From positions 1,984,001 through 2,048,000 of the forward strand of contig NZ_CP053707.1 in the NCBI RefSeq assembly GCF_013201035.1: a stretch of DNA of 64,000 bases, in the 5' to 3' direction. The position numbers were made by a program, and so were the translations under genes. Below the pieces are notes generated by a model. That model was not told the DNA's origin and did no database searches. It saw nothing but the letters and a program-made list of their open reading frames with translations. Positions 25,934-38,524 of the stretch are shown here, piece after piece; the first letter of the stretch is position 1; every line of letters begins with the position of its first letter. Origin of the DNA: Arthrobacter sp. NEB 688. Lineage in GTDB: Bacteria; Actinomycetota; Actinomycetes; Actinomycetales; Dermatophilaceae.

Positions 25934-26422
25934 GCCCTCACCGCGGAGCTCCTCGAGCCGGCCGGCCGCGCGCCGCCAGGACCGCTGCGCGAGCAGTCCG
26001 GTCGCGACCGACAGCAGACCGAGGACGGCCAGCCCGAGCGACTCGCTGCCTCGCCCCGTCGCCGGGCCGTCCACGGTGCCCCAGGGGGTCGACGTGACGA
26101 CGCCGCTGACCAGCCCGAGGGCGCCGACGACGACGACCCCGTCCCACGCGGCCGTGCGGCGGTGGTGGATCCGCCACGCCGCCACCGCGACCCATACAAC
26201 GGACCCGGCGCACACGAGCGCGACCGGGACGAGCAGAAGGCGCACGGCCGGTGGCGGGTCACCCGCCGCGGGGTGCAGCGTCAGCCGCACCACCCACCCG
26301 ACGAGCAGGCACAGGACGACGCCCCAGACGAGGCAGAGCCCGACCCCGGTCGCCCGCCACAGGTCGGCGGTGCGGACCTCGTGCCGGACGACCGCGAGCG
26401 GCTCCTCGGGGTGTCGAGCCAC
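25919..26422 (-). CDS. Four-span membrane protein, unknown
   Basis: A 167-residue membrane protein with spans around GVGLCLVWGVVLCLLVGWVV, LLLVPVALVCAGSVVWVAV, DGVVVVGALGLVSGVV and LGLAVLGLLSVATGLLA. An acidic cytoplasmic tail follows (LEELRGEGSDPG). The GTG start lies 3 nt after the stop codon of the acyl-CoA ligase gene, so the two are coupled. The function is not recognised. Convergent with the EamA gene, overlapping it by 15 bp. Confidence 0.7.
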   Translation of the reverse strand: MARHPEEPLAVVRHEVRTADLWRATGVGLCLVWGVVLCLLVGWVVRLTLHPAAGDPPPAVRLLLVPVALVCAGSVVWVAVAAWRIHHRRTAAWDGVVVVGALGLVSGVVTSTPWGTVDGPATGRGSESLGLAVLGLLSVATGLLAQRSWRRAAGRLEELRGEGSDPG

Positions 26423-26425
26423 GGC

Positions 26426-27916
26426 TCAGCCGGCGGGCGCGTGCACCTCGCGGCGCAGGATCTTGCCGGTCGGGCCCTTGGGCAGCGCGTCGACGACCCA
26501 CACCTTGCGGGGGTACTTGTAGGCGGCGATCCGCTCCTTGGTGAAGGCGATGATGTCCTCCGGCGTGGCGGTCGAGCCCTCGCGCAGCGCGACGGCCGCC
26601 CCGACCTGCTCGCCGAGGAGCTCGTCCGGCATCCCGACGACCGCGACCTCGAGGACGTCCGGGTGCTGGTAGACGACCTCCTCGACCTCGCGCGGGTACA
26701 CGTTCATCCCGCCGCGCAGGATCATGTCCTTCTTGCGGTCGACGATCGTGAAGTAGCCCTCGTCGTCCATCGTCGCGAGGTCGCCGGTGCGGAACCACCC
26801 GTCGGGGATGGCCTCGGCGGTGGCGTCCGGGTTCTGCCAGTAGCCCTTCATGACGTTGTCGCCGCGGATCGCGATCTCGCCGACCTCGCCGACGGGGACC
26901 TCGTGGCCGTCGAGGTCGACGCAGCGCATCTCGCAGCCGGGGATGGCGACCCCGATGGTCCCGGGCTTGCGCTCGCGGCCGATGAGGTTGAACGAGGCGA
27001 CCGGCGAGGTCTCGGACAGGCCGTAGCCCTCGAGGATGACGCAGCCGAACTTCTCCTCGAAGGCCTTCATCACCTCGAGCGGCATCGCGGACCCGCCACT
27101 GGCACAGGTGCGCAGGCTGCTGGCGTCCATCCCGTCCGAGCTCGGGTGGTTGAGGATCGCGGCGTACATCGTCGGCACGCCCTGCATGATCGTCACCCGC
27201 TCCTTCTCGATGACCTCGACCGCGGCCTGCGGGTCGAAGCGGGGGATGAGGGCGAGGGAGGCGCCGGCGATCGTCGCGGCGTTGAGGCCGACGACGAGCC
27301 CGAAGACGTGGAAGAGCGGCAGGCACCCCATGACGACGTCGTCGGAGGTCATCTCCTGGATGACCTGCGCCGACCGGGTCGCGTTGAGGTGGATGTTGCT
27401 GTGCATGAGCTCGGCGCCCTTGGGGCGGCCGGTCGTGCCCGAGGTGTAGAGGATGATCGCCGTGTCGACGTCCTCGCGGGGCGTCGGCTCGGGGATCGGA
27501 TCCCCGCCCTCGAAGTCCTGCGGGCCCATCGGGCCGGTCGTGACGACCCGGGTGCCGCTGTTCGCCGCGCCCTTCGTGGCCTCGTCGACGAAGTCCGGCC
27601 AGACGAAGGCGATCTTCGCCCCGGAGTTCGTGAAGAAGAAGTCGATCTCGCCCGCCTTGAGGAGCGGGTTCATCGGGACGACGATGCCGCCCGCGAGGAG
27701 GATGCCCCAGTAGACGACGGGGAAGGCCGGCACGTTCGGCAGGATGACGGCGACCCGGTCGCCGGGCTGGATGCCGTTCTCGCGCAACGTCCCGGCGACC
27801 TTGGCGGCCATGCCGTGCAGCTGGCCGTACGTGATGCCCTGCCCGTTGACCCGGAGCGCGTCCTGGTCGGGGTGCTCGGACGCGGTCGTCGTGAGGTTGG
27901 TGGCGAGGTTGGTCAT
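26426..27916 (-). CDS. Long-chain acyl-CoA ligase (AMP-forming)
   Basis: A 496-residue ANL-superfamily adenylating enzyme that activates a fatty acid with ATP and CoA. Motifs in order are the P-loop YTSGTTGRPKGAEL, LPLFHVFG, GYGLSETSP, WFRTGDLA, DRKKDMILRGGMNVYP and the catalytic lysine in PKGPTGKILRR. The length without a long N-terminal extension fits FadD-like medium/long-chain ligases. The ATG has AGGAG 6 nt upstream, placed directly after a 5'-UTR hairpin. The following membrane gene is coupled to it. Confidence 0.92.
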   Translation of the reverse strand: MTNLATNLTTTASEHPDQDALRVNGQGITYGQLHGMAAKVAGTLRENGIQPGDRVAVILPNVPAFPVVYWGILLAGGIVVPMNPLLKAGEIDFFFTNSGAKIAFVWPDFVDEATKGAANSGTRVVTTGPMGPQDFEGGDPIPEPTPREDVDTAIILYTSGTTGRPKGAELMHSNIHLNATRSAQVIQEMTSDDVVMGCLPLFHVFGLVVGLNAATIAGASLALIPRFDPQAAVEVIEKERVTIMQGVPTMYAAILNHPSSDGMDASSLRTCASGGSAMPLEVMKAFEEKFGCVILEGYGLSETSPVASFNLIGRERKPGTIGVAIPGCEMRCVDLDGHEVPVGEVGEIAIRGDNVMKGYWQNPDATAEAIPDGWFRTGDLATMDDEGYFTIVDRKKDMILRGGMNVYPREVEEVVYQHPDVLEVAVVGMPDELLGEQVGAAVALREGSTATPEDIIAFTKERIAAYKYPRKVWVVDALPKGPTGKILRREVHAPAG

Positions 27917-27926
27917 CGGTGCTCCT

Positions 27927-27963
27927 GGGGGTCCGGCGTCGGTGACGGACCCCCATCCTCATA
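27927..27963 (-). promoter_or_regulatory. 5'-UTR hairpin and -10 region of the acyl-CoA ligase gene
   Basis: On the minus strand, GTATGAGGAT (27964-27955) offers a -10 hexamer (TATGAG or GAGGAT). The mRNA would then start with GGGGGTCCG (27954-27946) pairing perfectly with CGGACCCCC (27935-27927) over 9 bp. The hairpin ends exactly where the AGGAG ribosome site begins. It may protect the 5' end or limit translation. Confidence 0.45.
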
Positions 27964-28030
27964 CGGCGGGGTGCGCCCGCGCCAGAGGTCGGCCGCTCGG
28001 GGTGCCACCGTGTCGAGGTGGAGGCCGGGG

Positions 28031-28387
28031 TCAGTCCTCGTCGACCGGGCGCACCTCGACGACGGGGTGGGCCCGCAGCAGCACGCGGGCCGCCTCGACG
28101 ACCGCCTCGCGGTCCGGCGCCTGCACGACGTAGACGCCGGACAGCTGCTCGACCGTCTCGGCGAACGGCCCGTCGGTGAGGAGCGCCTCCTCCCCGGGGC
28201 CGCGGCGCAGCGTCGCCACCCCGGCGCTCGGGCCGAGGGCGGCGCCGCCGGTCACGGAGCCGCCGGCGGCCCGCAGCCGTCCGACGAACTCGACGTCGGT
28301 GTCGTAGGTGGCCTGACGCTGCTCCGGGGTGGCGGCCAGCCAGGCGGCCTCGTCGTCGGCGGGGAACATCACGATGAACTCGGGCAC
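28031..28387 (-). CDS. YCII-related (DGPF) domain protein
   Basis: A 118-residue soluble protein of the YCII/DGPF family. MPEFIVMFPADDEAAW and the hallmark LLTDGPFAETVEQLSGVYVVQAPDREAVVEAA are clear. Family members often stand next to ECF sigma factors and are of unknown function, some thought to bind small molecules. No sigma gene is adjacent here. The GTG start has GAGAGGA 7 nt upstream. A nearby ATG at 28394 is out of frame. Confidence 0.87.
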   Translation of the reverse strand: MPEFIVMFPADDEAAWLAATPEQRQATYDTDVEFVGRLRAAGGSVTGGAALGPSAGVATLRRGPGEEALLTDGPFAETVEQLSGVYVVQAPDREAVVEAARVLLRAHPVVEVRPVDED

Positions 28388-28493
28388 GGTGCATCCTCTC
28401 GTGGGGGGCTGTCACCGGGATGACGAGCGAGCGCACCGGTTCTCGACCGCCGCCCTCCCACGACCCCGCGGGGTGGCGGGCTAGCCTCGCCGG

Positions 28494-28970
28494 ATGACCG
28501 CCGCCGACGAGCTGCTGGCCTCCTGCACGGGCCTGCTCGACCAGTACGAGGCGCTGTGCCGGGACCTCGGGGACGACCTCGTCAGCGCCCGGCCGGAGGA
28601 GCTGCCCGGCTCCAACAGCGCCTTCGCCCTCGTCGCCCACGTGGCCGGCGTCATGGCCCGGTGGGGGAGGACGGTCAACCGCGGCCGGCCCGTGCCCCGC
28701 GACCGGGACGCCGAGTTCCGGGCGACGGGGACGGTGGAGGAGGCGCTGGCGCTGCTCGGGCGCGCCCGCCGCGAGCTCGTCGAGGACGTGCGGGCCGCCA
28801 CGCTCGACGCACCGCCGGCCGCCCCGCCCGCCGACGACCCGCACGCCTACCCGACCCAGGGTGCGGTCCTGCTCCACGTCCACGAGGAGCTCGCGCAGCA
28901 CCTGGGGCAGCTCGAGGTCACGCGCGACGTGCTCCTCGAGCGCGCCCGACGGGACGAGGCCGCGCGCTAG
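28494..28970 (+). CDS. DinB-superfamily (DUF664-like) protein
   Basis: A 158-residue four-helix protein of the DinB/YfiT type. Metal-ligand candidates are His in ALVAHVAGVMARW and the pair of His in LLHVHEELAQHLGQLEVTRDVL. Members include thiol S-transferases in Actinobacteria, so a mycothiol link is possible but not shown. The ATG lies 6 nt after TAGCCT (leaderless). It is followed 44 bp later by a membrane protein gene on the same strand. Confidence 0.8.
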   Translation: MTAADELLASCTGLLDQYEALCRDLGDDLVSARPEELPGSNSAFALVAHVAGVMARWGRTVNRGRPVPRDRDAEFRATGTVEEALALLGRARRELVEDVRAATLDAPPAAPPADDPHAYPTQGAVLLHVHEELAQHLGQLEVTRDVLLERARRDEAAR

Positions 28971-29014
28971 GGTCCGTCGCAGGAGGACGGGGGGTCCGTC
29001 CGGGAGGGGCACGT

Positions 29015-32696
<3,682 letters not shown>

Positions 32697-32715
32697 GCCG
32701 CCGGGCCGGGGGCCG

Positions 32716-33717
32716 TCAGTGGTGGCCCTCGACCTGGTTCTGGATGGCCTCGTTGATGTTCTTGCCCGCGTCGGACGCGTTGCCCGGGACCCCGTTCCGG
32801 AACGCCTCGCGCACGACCTTCTCCCAGAGGGCGGGGTCGTTGGCGAACAGGTGCCGGTACTGCGGCTTGACGTTGACGAGGTTCATCGCGTCGCGCACCG
32901 ACATCCCGTTGAGCAGGTGCGCCGGGTCGTTGACGACGTTGCTCCAGCGCAGGTTCGGGTGGTTCGGCACGGAGTAGCGGTTGCCCAGGAAGCGGGGGAT
33001 GTCGTTGAGGATGTCCCGCAGCTCGTGCATCAGGCTGTCGAGGTCGGTGACCGAGTTCTTGAGCCCGGTGATCTTCGGGCCGATCTCGGCGACCAGCGCC
33101 GAGACGCGGGTCGTCGCCTGGTGGATGATCAGCGGGGTCGCGGCGCCGAGGGTGATGACGAGCTCGGTGACGTAGCTGCAGATCGCGCCGACGATCTGCG
33201 AGAGCGCGTCGCGCAGCACGCCGTGGACGAACCCGACGATGACCGCGGCGACCTCGGTGCCGATCGACATCGCCCGCGCCGCACCGGAGTAGAAGGAGAG
33301 ACGGTCCGACATCTCGTCGACGTGCTGCCGGTAGCGCTCCATGTTGGGGCCCGACATGCCCTCGAGCTTCTGGTTCGCGCCCATGACGAAGGTCGTGTTG
33401 CTCGCCGAGATGCTGTTGGCGACGTTGAGCCAGGTGCCGGCGAAGGCGCCGACCTCCTCGGGGTTGCCGGCGAGGTCGTCGAACCAGCCCTTGATCGGGT
33501 CGAGGTGGTCGATGATCCACCCGATCCCCGCGGCGAAGAGGCTGCCGAGCGGGTCGCTGACCGTCGCGACGACGTCGAACCCGACCGCCACGCCCGAGAG
33601 GGCGGCGTCCACCCAGCTGCGGTCGCCGATGGCCTGGCAGAGCGAGACGCCGGAGTCGATGAGCCCGGCGCCGGAGGTCGCGGACCGCTCGCCCGGGGCG
33701 ACGACGAGGTCGCTCAT
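32716..33717 (-). CDS. Putative ESX/type VII-secreted protein, unknown C-terminus
   Basis: A 333-residue protein. Residues about 40-100 carry the WXG100-like motif set of actinobacterial type VII substrates (DPLGSLFAAGIGWIIDHLDP, LAGNPEEVGAFAGTWLNVANSI). A hydrophobic helical region with FVHGVLRDALSQIVGAI and VITLGAATPLI is seen next, and then a polar tail with NPNLRWSNVVNDPAHLL. The C-terminal 100 residues match no domain I recognise and could be an effector domain. Its ATG overlaps the EspC-like gene by 4 bp, so they are coupled. No secretion ATPase is present in the window. Confidence 0.65.
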   Translation of the reverse strand: MSDLVVAPGERSATSGAGLIDSGVSLCQAIGDRSWVDAALSGVAVGFDVVATVSDPLGSLFAAGIGWIIDHLDPIKGWFDDLAGNPEEVGAFAGTWLNVANSISASNTTFVMGANQKLEGMSGPNMERYRQHVDEMSDRLSFYSGAARAMSIGTEVAAVIVGFVHGVLRDALSQIVGAICSYVTELVITLGAATPLIIHQATTRVSALVAEIGPKITGLKNSVTDLDSLMHELRDILNDIPRFLGNRYSVPNHPNLRWSNVVNDPAHLLNGMSVRDAMNLVNVKPQYRHLFANDPALWEKVVREAFRNGVPGNASDAGKNINEAIQNQVEGHH

Positions 33718-34013
33718 CGGCCGGCCCCCGCCACGTTGCCGGCGGCGCTCGCGTCGTCGTCCTGGTAGTTGGTCACCTGCGTGCGCAGGATGCTCACCGT
33801 CTCGCCGAGGTCGGCGGCGGCGTCGGAGATGCCGGAGTTGACGGCTCCCGCGAACAGCCCGACCGTCGAGGCGAGGAACTGGTTGATGACCCCGAACGCC
33901 GACCCGTCGAGCATGGTCTCCGCGGCGGTCGAGCACGAGCGCACGTCGGCCTCGATCCCGGCCAGGCTCACGGCGTGCTGCTGGATGCCCGTGGGGTTCA
34001 CGTCGTACTGCAC
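33714..34013 (-). CDS. EspC-like/WXG100-superfamily type VII secretion partner
   Basis: A 99-residue helical protein resembling EspC/WXG100 family partners: MQYDVNPTGIQQHAVSLAGIEADV at the start, a central AETMLDGSAFGVINQFL and an acidic, Ala/Gly-rich tail. Small proteins of this size are usually encoded immediately before a larger type VII substrate and secreted with it. The GTG start has GGGAGGGACGG upstream. It overlaps the following gene by ATGA. Confidence 0.7.
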   Translation of the reverse strand: MQYDVNPTGIQQHAVSLAGIEADVRSCSTAAETMLDGSAFGVINQFLASTVGLFAGAVNSGISDAAADLGETVSILRTQVTNYQDDDASAAGNVAGAGR

Positions 34014-34141
34014 GGTGGTTCCGTCCCTCCCGAGGTCCCTCGACCCCTCCGCCCGTACGATATGCGGACCGCTCCCGGAAGACGATGGGGAGCGCTCCCC
34101 ACCGGGTGTCGGAGCGGGAAACTCGACCGAAGGGACGACCG

Positions 34142-34492
34142 ATGGCCTGGGGGCTGCGGCTTCTGCTCGTGCTGGCGGGGATCGGGGTGGTCGGCATCGC
34201 GGCGCTCGCCCTGTGGCTCATCGTCCGGCCCGTCGTGACCGAGGCGCTCCGCGCACGGGAGGCCGGCAACTGGTGGGTCCCGTTCCTGCCGAACGGGACC
34301 GGCGGCTACGGGCCGCTGGCGGAGAACCACTGGTGGTCCGCCATGCGGGCCGAGACGCCCGGCTCCTCCGGTGGCCTCGCGGTGCGGTGGGGCTTCTGGT
34401 CGCTCATGAGCGTGCTGCTCGTCGTCGCCGCCGGCAGCATCGTGGTCAACGTCCTGCGCCTGATCGCGCGCGGGTGGACCGCGGTCGGCTAG
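34142..34492 (+). CDS. Two-span membrane protein in the ESX-accessory cluster, unknown
   Basis: A 116-residue protein with one N-terminal span (LRLLLVLAGIGVVGIAALALWLIV) and one C-terminal span (FWSLMSVLLVVAAGSIVVNVL) separated by a Trp- and Pro-rich loop (NWWVPFLPNGTGGYGP). The ATG is preceded by GAAGGGACG. It faces opposite to its neighbours and is not recognised. It might act as an immunity or anchoring protein for the neighbouring effector candidate, but only position suggests this. Confidence 0.65.
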   Translation: MAWGLRLLLVLAGIGVVGIAALALWLIVRPVVTEALRAREAGNWWVPFLPNGTGGYGPLAENHWWSAMRAETPGSSGGLAVRWGFWSLMSVLLVVAAGSIVVNVLRLIARGWTAVG

Positions 34493-34496
34493 CGGC

Positions 34497-34952
34497 TCAC
34501 CACATCCCCCCGCCGGACGGCGGCGGGGTCGGCGGACGGCGTGGCGCGCGGTCGCCCTCGTCGGTCCCGTTGTGCAGCACGGCCGGCCGGTGGAGGGCGC
34601 CGGCCTCCCACTGCTCACGGACGGTCCGGACCTCGGAGGCGTCCTCGCCGAAGGCGTCCTCCGCGGAACGCACGACGTGCCGGGCGACCTCGGCGCGGGC
34701 GCGCGAGATGGCTTCCCCCACACGGGCGGCCAGCGCGTCGCCACCGTCGGCGCAGGCGCTGGTCGCGATCCGCAGGTCGACGAGGGCGCCGGTGCCGCTC
34801 ACCGTGGCCCGCACGCCCTCGTGTTCCCCGGCGGCACGCTGCTGCTCGGCGGTGCGGCGCCACTCGAGGGCGGTCCGCGCGCGGGCCGCGAGCCGGTCGA
34901 GCTCCGACTGGCCGAGGCCGTCGATGCGGCTGAGGTCGTCGAACCCGCTCAC
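34497..34952 (-). CDS. YbaB/EbfC-like protein of an ESX-associated locus
   Basis: A 151-residue protein with a YbaB-like core: a long N-terminal helix (LSRIDGLGQSELDRLAARARTALEWRRTAEQQRA), a small sheet (GVRATVSGTGALVDLRIATSA) and a second helix (AARVGEAISRARAEVARHVV). A disordered proline-rich tail follows. YbaB-domain proteins occur in ESX loci, as in EspL. The GTG overlaps the preceding YbaB-like gene by 4 bp. Confidence 0.72.
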   Translation of the reverse strand: MSGFDDLSRIDGLGQSELDRLAARARTALEWRRTAEQQRAAGEHEGVRATVSGTGALVDLRIATSACADGGDALAARVGEAISRARAEVARHVVRSAEDAFGEDASEVRTVREQWEAGALHRPAVLHNGTDEGDRAPRRPPTPPPSGGGMW

Positions 34953-35368
34953 CAGGCACCTCCCTGCGGCCGGCGGCCGGGGTCCGGATCGTCGCGCTCG
35001 GCCCGCGGGGTGAGCCGCTCCACCTCGTCCGTCACCGCCGCGGTCGTGGCCGTCCCGGCGCCCCAGGTGGCCGCGGTGGACTCCTCGGTGCGCCGGCGCA
35101 GGTCGCTCTGGGCCTGCGCGTGCGCCTCGAGCACGGCGTGGGCGACGGCCTGCCCGCCGTGCCCGGCGGCGGTGTCGCTGATGCCGAGCCCGACGACGGT
35201 GCCGCCGAGGTCGACCTCGACGCTCACGCCGCCGCGCAGGGCCGTGCCCCGGCCGGTCAGCTGCTCCATCTCGCGCGCCCAGACGCCGGCCCGCTGCGCG
35301 CGCTCGTGCGCGGCCTCGATCTGGGCGTCGACGTCTCCGTAGCCGTTCCCGGCCGATGACCCCACCAT
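34949..35368 (-). CDS. YbaB/EbfC-like protein (first gene of pair)
   Basis: A 139-residue protein with the same YbaB-like layout as the next gene: DVDAQIEAAHERAQRAGVWAREMEQLTG, then GVSVEVDLGGTVVGLGIS, then QAVAHAVLEAHAQAQSDLRRR. The ATG at 35368 is chosen over an in-frame GTG at 35377 because TAGGGT (35381-35376, minus strand) ends exactly 7 nt before the ATG, and the GTG overlaps the hexamer. The two tandem genes may form a heterodimer; function unknown. Confidence 0.7.
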   Translation of the reverse strand: MVGSSAGNGYGDVDAQIEAAHERAQRAGVWAREMEQLTGRGTALRGGVSVEVDLGGTVVGLGISDTAAGHGGQAVAHAVLEAHAQAQSDLRRRTEESTAATWGAGTATTAAVTDEVERLTPRAERDDPDPGRRPQGGAW

Positions 35369-35430
35369 GGGCGTCACCCTAGACGACCGGAGGGCGGCCG
35401 GCGCGGGGTCGGGAGGGCTACCGTGCCGGG

Positions 35431-35982
35431 GTGGACGACAGCGGGCGCGAGGTGGTGGTGCGGGTGCAGCGAGGGCTGCGCCTGCTGGGGACGGTGCTCA
35501 TGGGTCCGCTCTGCGCGGGCATCCTCGTCGCCGTGCTCGACGCCGCCCGGGCGGGCGACCCCGGTGTCCCGCTGGGCCGCTCGGGCTGGTCGGGCTACGT
35601 CGCGCTGGGCTGGGCCGTCTCCCTCGTCCTCCTGCTCGTCATGGCCGGGTCGCTCCTCGTGCTGTGGCGCACCGAGGTCCGCGTGGGTCCGTGGGCCGTC
35701 AGCCGGCGGACGGCGTTCGGCCGGCGCGAGACGGGGCTGCAGGACCTGCGCCGGGTCGTGCTGCGCGGGCCGTCCGCGCACGGTCCGACCGGGCCCCGTC
35801 CGGCGGCCCTGGTCCTCGTCGACAAGGACGGACGGACGGTGGCGGCGCTGCGGCCCACCGAGACCGGCTTCCCCGAGGCGCTCGCGGTGGTGCGCGGCTG
35901 GGTGGAGCGCCGTCCCGACCTCGTGACGGACGAGGACACCGCGGCGCTGCTCGGGGCGGTCGACGCCGGCCCCCGCGCCTGA
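35431..35982 (+). CDS. Membrane protein with PH-like cytoplasmic domain, unknown
   Basis: A 183-residue protein with two membrane spans (LLGTVLMGPLCAGILVAVL and VALGWAVSLVLLLVMAGSLLVLW). A C-terminal soluble part with the strand pattern of small bacterial PH-like domains follows (VRVGPWAVSRRTAFGRRETGLQDLRRVVL, ALVLVDKDGRTVAALRP). The GTG lies 6 nt after TACCGT (35419-35424), so the mRNA is predicted to be leaderless. No function is assigned. Confidence 0.68.
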   Translation: MDDSGREVVVRVQRGLRLLGTVLMGPLCAGILVAVLDAARAGDPGVPLGRSGWSGYVALGWAVSLVLLLVMAGSLLVLWRTEVRVGPWAVSRRTAFGRRETGLQDLRRVVLRGPSAHGPTGPRPAALVLVDKDGRTVAALRPTETGFPEALAVVRGWVERRPDLVTDEDTAALLGAVDAGPRA

Positions 35983-35991
35983 GCGTCGGCG

Positions 35992-36660
35992 TCAGTCGAC
36001 CGGGGTGCTGCGCAGCGCCCGTGGCGCGTTGAGGTCGAGCGCGACCGCCACGACGCGGATGGCGAAGACCAGTCCGACGCAGAGCCACGCGGTGAGGGGC
36101 GAGAGCGCCCCGACGTGGTGCAGCAGCACGACGAGCGCGGCCCCGACGAGGGCCGGCACCGCGTAGAGCTCGCGCTGGAGCACCTCGGGCACCTGGCGGG
36201 CGAGGACGTCCCGCAGCACGCCGCCCCCGACGGCGGTGATCCCGCCGATGAGGATGGCCGCGAAGGGCCCGGCCGAGCGGTCGAGCGCGACGAGGGCGCC
36301 GCTCACCGCGAAGACGGCCAGACCGGCGGCGTCGAGCATCCGGACGGCGTACGAGACCCGCCAGCGCGCGTGCGGGCGCGCGGCGGAGGCCTGCTCCCAG
36401 GTGCCGTGCAGGAGGAACACCCCGAGCCCGGCCGTCACCGCCGCCGCGAGGAGCCGCCAGTCGCTCACCGCCACCGGTGGGGTGATCCCGAGGAAGAGGT
36501 CGCGGATGATCCCGCCGCCGAGGCCGGCGACCCAGCCGAGCACGAGGATGCCGAAGAGGTCCAGCCCCCGGCGCACGGCGACGATGGCCCCGGACAGCGC
36601 GAAGACGAGGACCCCGACGACGTCGAGGACCGTCTGGAGCGACGCCGTGTCGGTGAGCAC
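35992..36660 (-). CDS. TRIC-type cation channel family (UPF0126) membrane protein
   Basis: A 222-residue protein with seven predicted spans built from two repeated units. Each begins with a glycine-rich GALSGAIVAVRRGLDLFG-like segment and ends with GGGIIRDLFLG or GGGVLRDVLARQVPEVLQRE. These are the hallmarks of the UPF0126/TRIC-like potassium channel family. The GTG start lies 6 nt after GACAAT on the minus strand. It is divergent from gatC. Confidence 0.9.
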   Translation of the reverse strand: MLTDTASLQTVLDVVGVLVFALSGAIVAVRRGLDLFGILVLGWVAGLGGGIIRDLFLGITPPVAVSDWRLLAAAVTAGLGVFLLHGTWEQASAARPHARWRVSYAVRMLDAAGLAVFAVSGALVALDRSAGPFAAILIGGITAVGGGVLRDVLARQVPEVLQRELYAVPALVGAALVVLLHHVGALSPLTAWLCVGLVFAIRVVAVALDLNAPRALRSTPVD

Positions 36661-36701
36661 CCGCAGATTGTCGCAGTGCCCCCACCCATAGACTGACCGC
36701 C

Positions 36702-36998
36702 ATGGCCGACCTGACCCGCGACGACGTCGCCCACCTCGCCGGGCTCGCCCGCATCGACCTCTCGGACGCCGAGCTCGACCGGATGGTCGGGGAGCTCGGC
36801 GTCATCCTCGAGTCCGTCGCGACGGTGCAGCAGGCCCCGATCGCCGACGTCGAGCCGATGAGCCACCCGCTGCCGCTCGTCAACGTCACCCGGCCGGACG
36901 TCGTCCGGCCGTCGCTGACGCCGCAGGAGGCGCTCTCGGGCGCCCCCGAGAGCGAGCAGCAGCGCTTCAGCGTGCCCCGCATCCTGGACGAGGAGTGA
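36702..36998 (+). CDS. gatC: Aspartyl/glutamyl-tRNA amidotransferase subunit C
   Basis: The small subunit that stabilises GatA-GatB in the transamidosome. It has 98 residues, a normal length. [23 protein letters not shown] at the N-terminus and [17 protein letters not shown] in the extended loop are diagnostic. The ATG lies 7 nt after TAGACT (36689-36694), which probably drives a leaderless gatCAB mRNA. It overlaps gatA by 4 bp. Confidence 0.95.
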   Translation: MADLTRDDVAHLAGLARIDLSDAELDRMVGELGVILESVATVQQAPIADVEPMSHPLPLVNVTRPDVVRPSLTPQEALSGAPESEQQRFSVPRILDEE

Positions 36999-38524
36999 GT
37001 GACCGCGTGACCACGGACCTGACCCGCGCGACCGCCGCCGAGCTCGCCGACCTCCTCGGCGCCGGCTCCGTCTCCTCCCGCGAGGTGACCCGCGCCCTGC
37101 TCGACCGCACGACCGCCGTCGACGGCGTCGTGCGCTCCTACCTCCACGTCGACGAGGACGGCGCGCTCGCCGCCGCCGACGACGTCGACCGCCGCCGCGC
37201 CGCGGGGGAGGGCCTGCACGCCCTCGCCGGCGTGCCGATCGCCGTCAAGGACGTCATGGCCACGCGCGGCCTGCCGACGACCTGCGGCAGCCGCATCCTC
37301 GAGGGCTGGGTGCCGCCGTACGACGCGACCGTCGTGCGCCGCCTGCGCGAGGCCGGCATGCCGATCCTCGGCAAGACGAACATGGACGAGTTCGCGATGG
37401 GCTCCTCGACCGAGCACAGCGCCTTCGGCCCGAGCCACAACCCGTGGGACCTCGACCGCATCCCCGGCGGCTCCGGCGGTGGCTCGTCCTCGGTCGTCGC
37501 CTCCTTCCAGGCGCCGCTGGCCATCGGCACCGACACCGGAGGCTCCATCCGCCAGCCGGCCGCCGTCACCGGCACGGTCGGCACCAAGCCGACGTACGGC
37601 GGCGTCTCGCGCTACGGCCTCGTGGCCCTGGCCTCCTCGCTCGACCAGGCCGGCCCGTGCAGCCGCACCGTGCTGGACTCGGCTCTCCTGCACGAGGTCA
37701 TCGCCGGTCACGACCCGATGGACTCGACCTCCGTCGACGCCCCGGTGCCCGCCGTCGTCGAGGCCGCCCGCCGCGCCGACGTGAGCGGGATGCGCATCGG
37801 CATCGTCCGCGAGCTGACCGGCGAGGGCTTCCAGCCCGGCGTGCAGGCCCGCTTCGACGAGGCCGTCCAGCACCTCGTCGACGCCGGGGCCGAGGTCGTC
37901 GAGGTCTCGTGCCCGTCCTTCACCTACGCGCTCGCCGCGTACTACCTCATCCTCCCGAGCGAGGCGAGCAGCAACCTCGCCAAGTTCGACGCGATGCGCT
38001 ACGGGATGCGCGTCACCCCGGACGGCGTCGACGCCCCGAGCGCCGAGCAGGTCATGGCCGCCACCCGCGACGCCGGCTTCGGCGACGAGGTCAAGCGCCG
38101 CATCATCCTCGGCACCTACGCGCTCTCGAGCGGCTACTACGACGCCTACTACGGCTCCGCGCAGAAGGTACGCCGCCTCATCGCGAACGACTTCGCGGCC
38201 GCCTTCGAGACCGCCGACGTCCTCGTGACGCCGACCGCGCCGACCACCGCGTTCCGCCTCGGCGACAAGCTCGACGACCCGATGTCCATGTACCTCAACG
38301 ACATCGCGACGATCCCGGCCAACCTCGCCGGCATCCCGGGCCTCTCGCTGCCGAGCGGCCTCGCCGACGAGGACGGCCTCCCCGCCGGTTTCCAGGTGCT
38401 CGCGCCGGCGATGGTCGACGACCGCCTGTACTCGGTCGGCGCCGCCCTCGAGGCACGCCTGGCCGCCGCCTGGGGCGGCCCCCTGCTGGACCGCGCGCCC
38501 GACCTGACGGAGGTGTCCCGATGA
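36995..38524 (+). CDS. gatA: Aspartyl/glutamyl-tRNA amidotransferase subunit A
   Basis: The glutaminase subunit: it releases ammonia for conversion of Glu-tRNA(Gln) and Asp-tRNA(Asn). It has 509 residues of amidase fold. The Ser-cisSer-Lys triad is visible with Lys85 in IAVKDVM, the GGSGGGSS segment and the nucleophile Ser in [22 protein letters not shown] and [16 protein letters not shown] are typical GatA segments. The GTG at 36995 overlaps the gatC stop. A second GTG 12 nt later is possible. Confidence 0.97.
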   Translation: MSDRVTTDLTRATAAELADLLGAGSVSSREVTRALLDRTTAVDGVVRSYLHVDEDGALAAADDVDRRRAAGEGLHALAGVPIAVKDVMATRGLPTTCGSRILEGWVPPYDATVVRRLREAGMPILGKTNMDEFAMGSSTEHSAFGPSHNPWDLDRIPGGSGGGSSSVVASFQAPLAIGTDTGGSIRQPAAVTGTVGTKPTYGGVSRYGLVALASSLDQAGPCSRTVLDSALLHEVIAGHDPMDSTSVDAPVPAVVEAARRADVSGMRIGIVRELTGEGFQPGVQARFDEAVQHLVDAGAEVVEVSCPSFTYALAAYYLILPSEASSNLAKFDAMRYGMRVTPDGVDAPSAEQVMAATRDAGFGDEVKRRIILGTYALSSGYYDAYYGSAQKVRRLIANDFAAAFETADVLVTPTAPTTAFRLGDKLDDPMSMYLNDIATIPANLAGIPGLSLPSGLADEDGLPAGFQVLAPAMVDDRLYSVGAALEARLAAAWGGPLLDRAPDLTEVSR

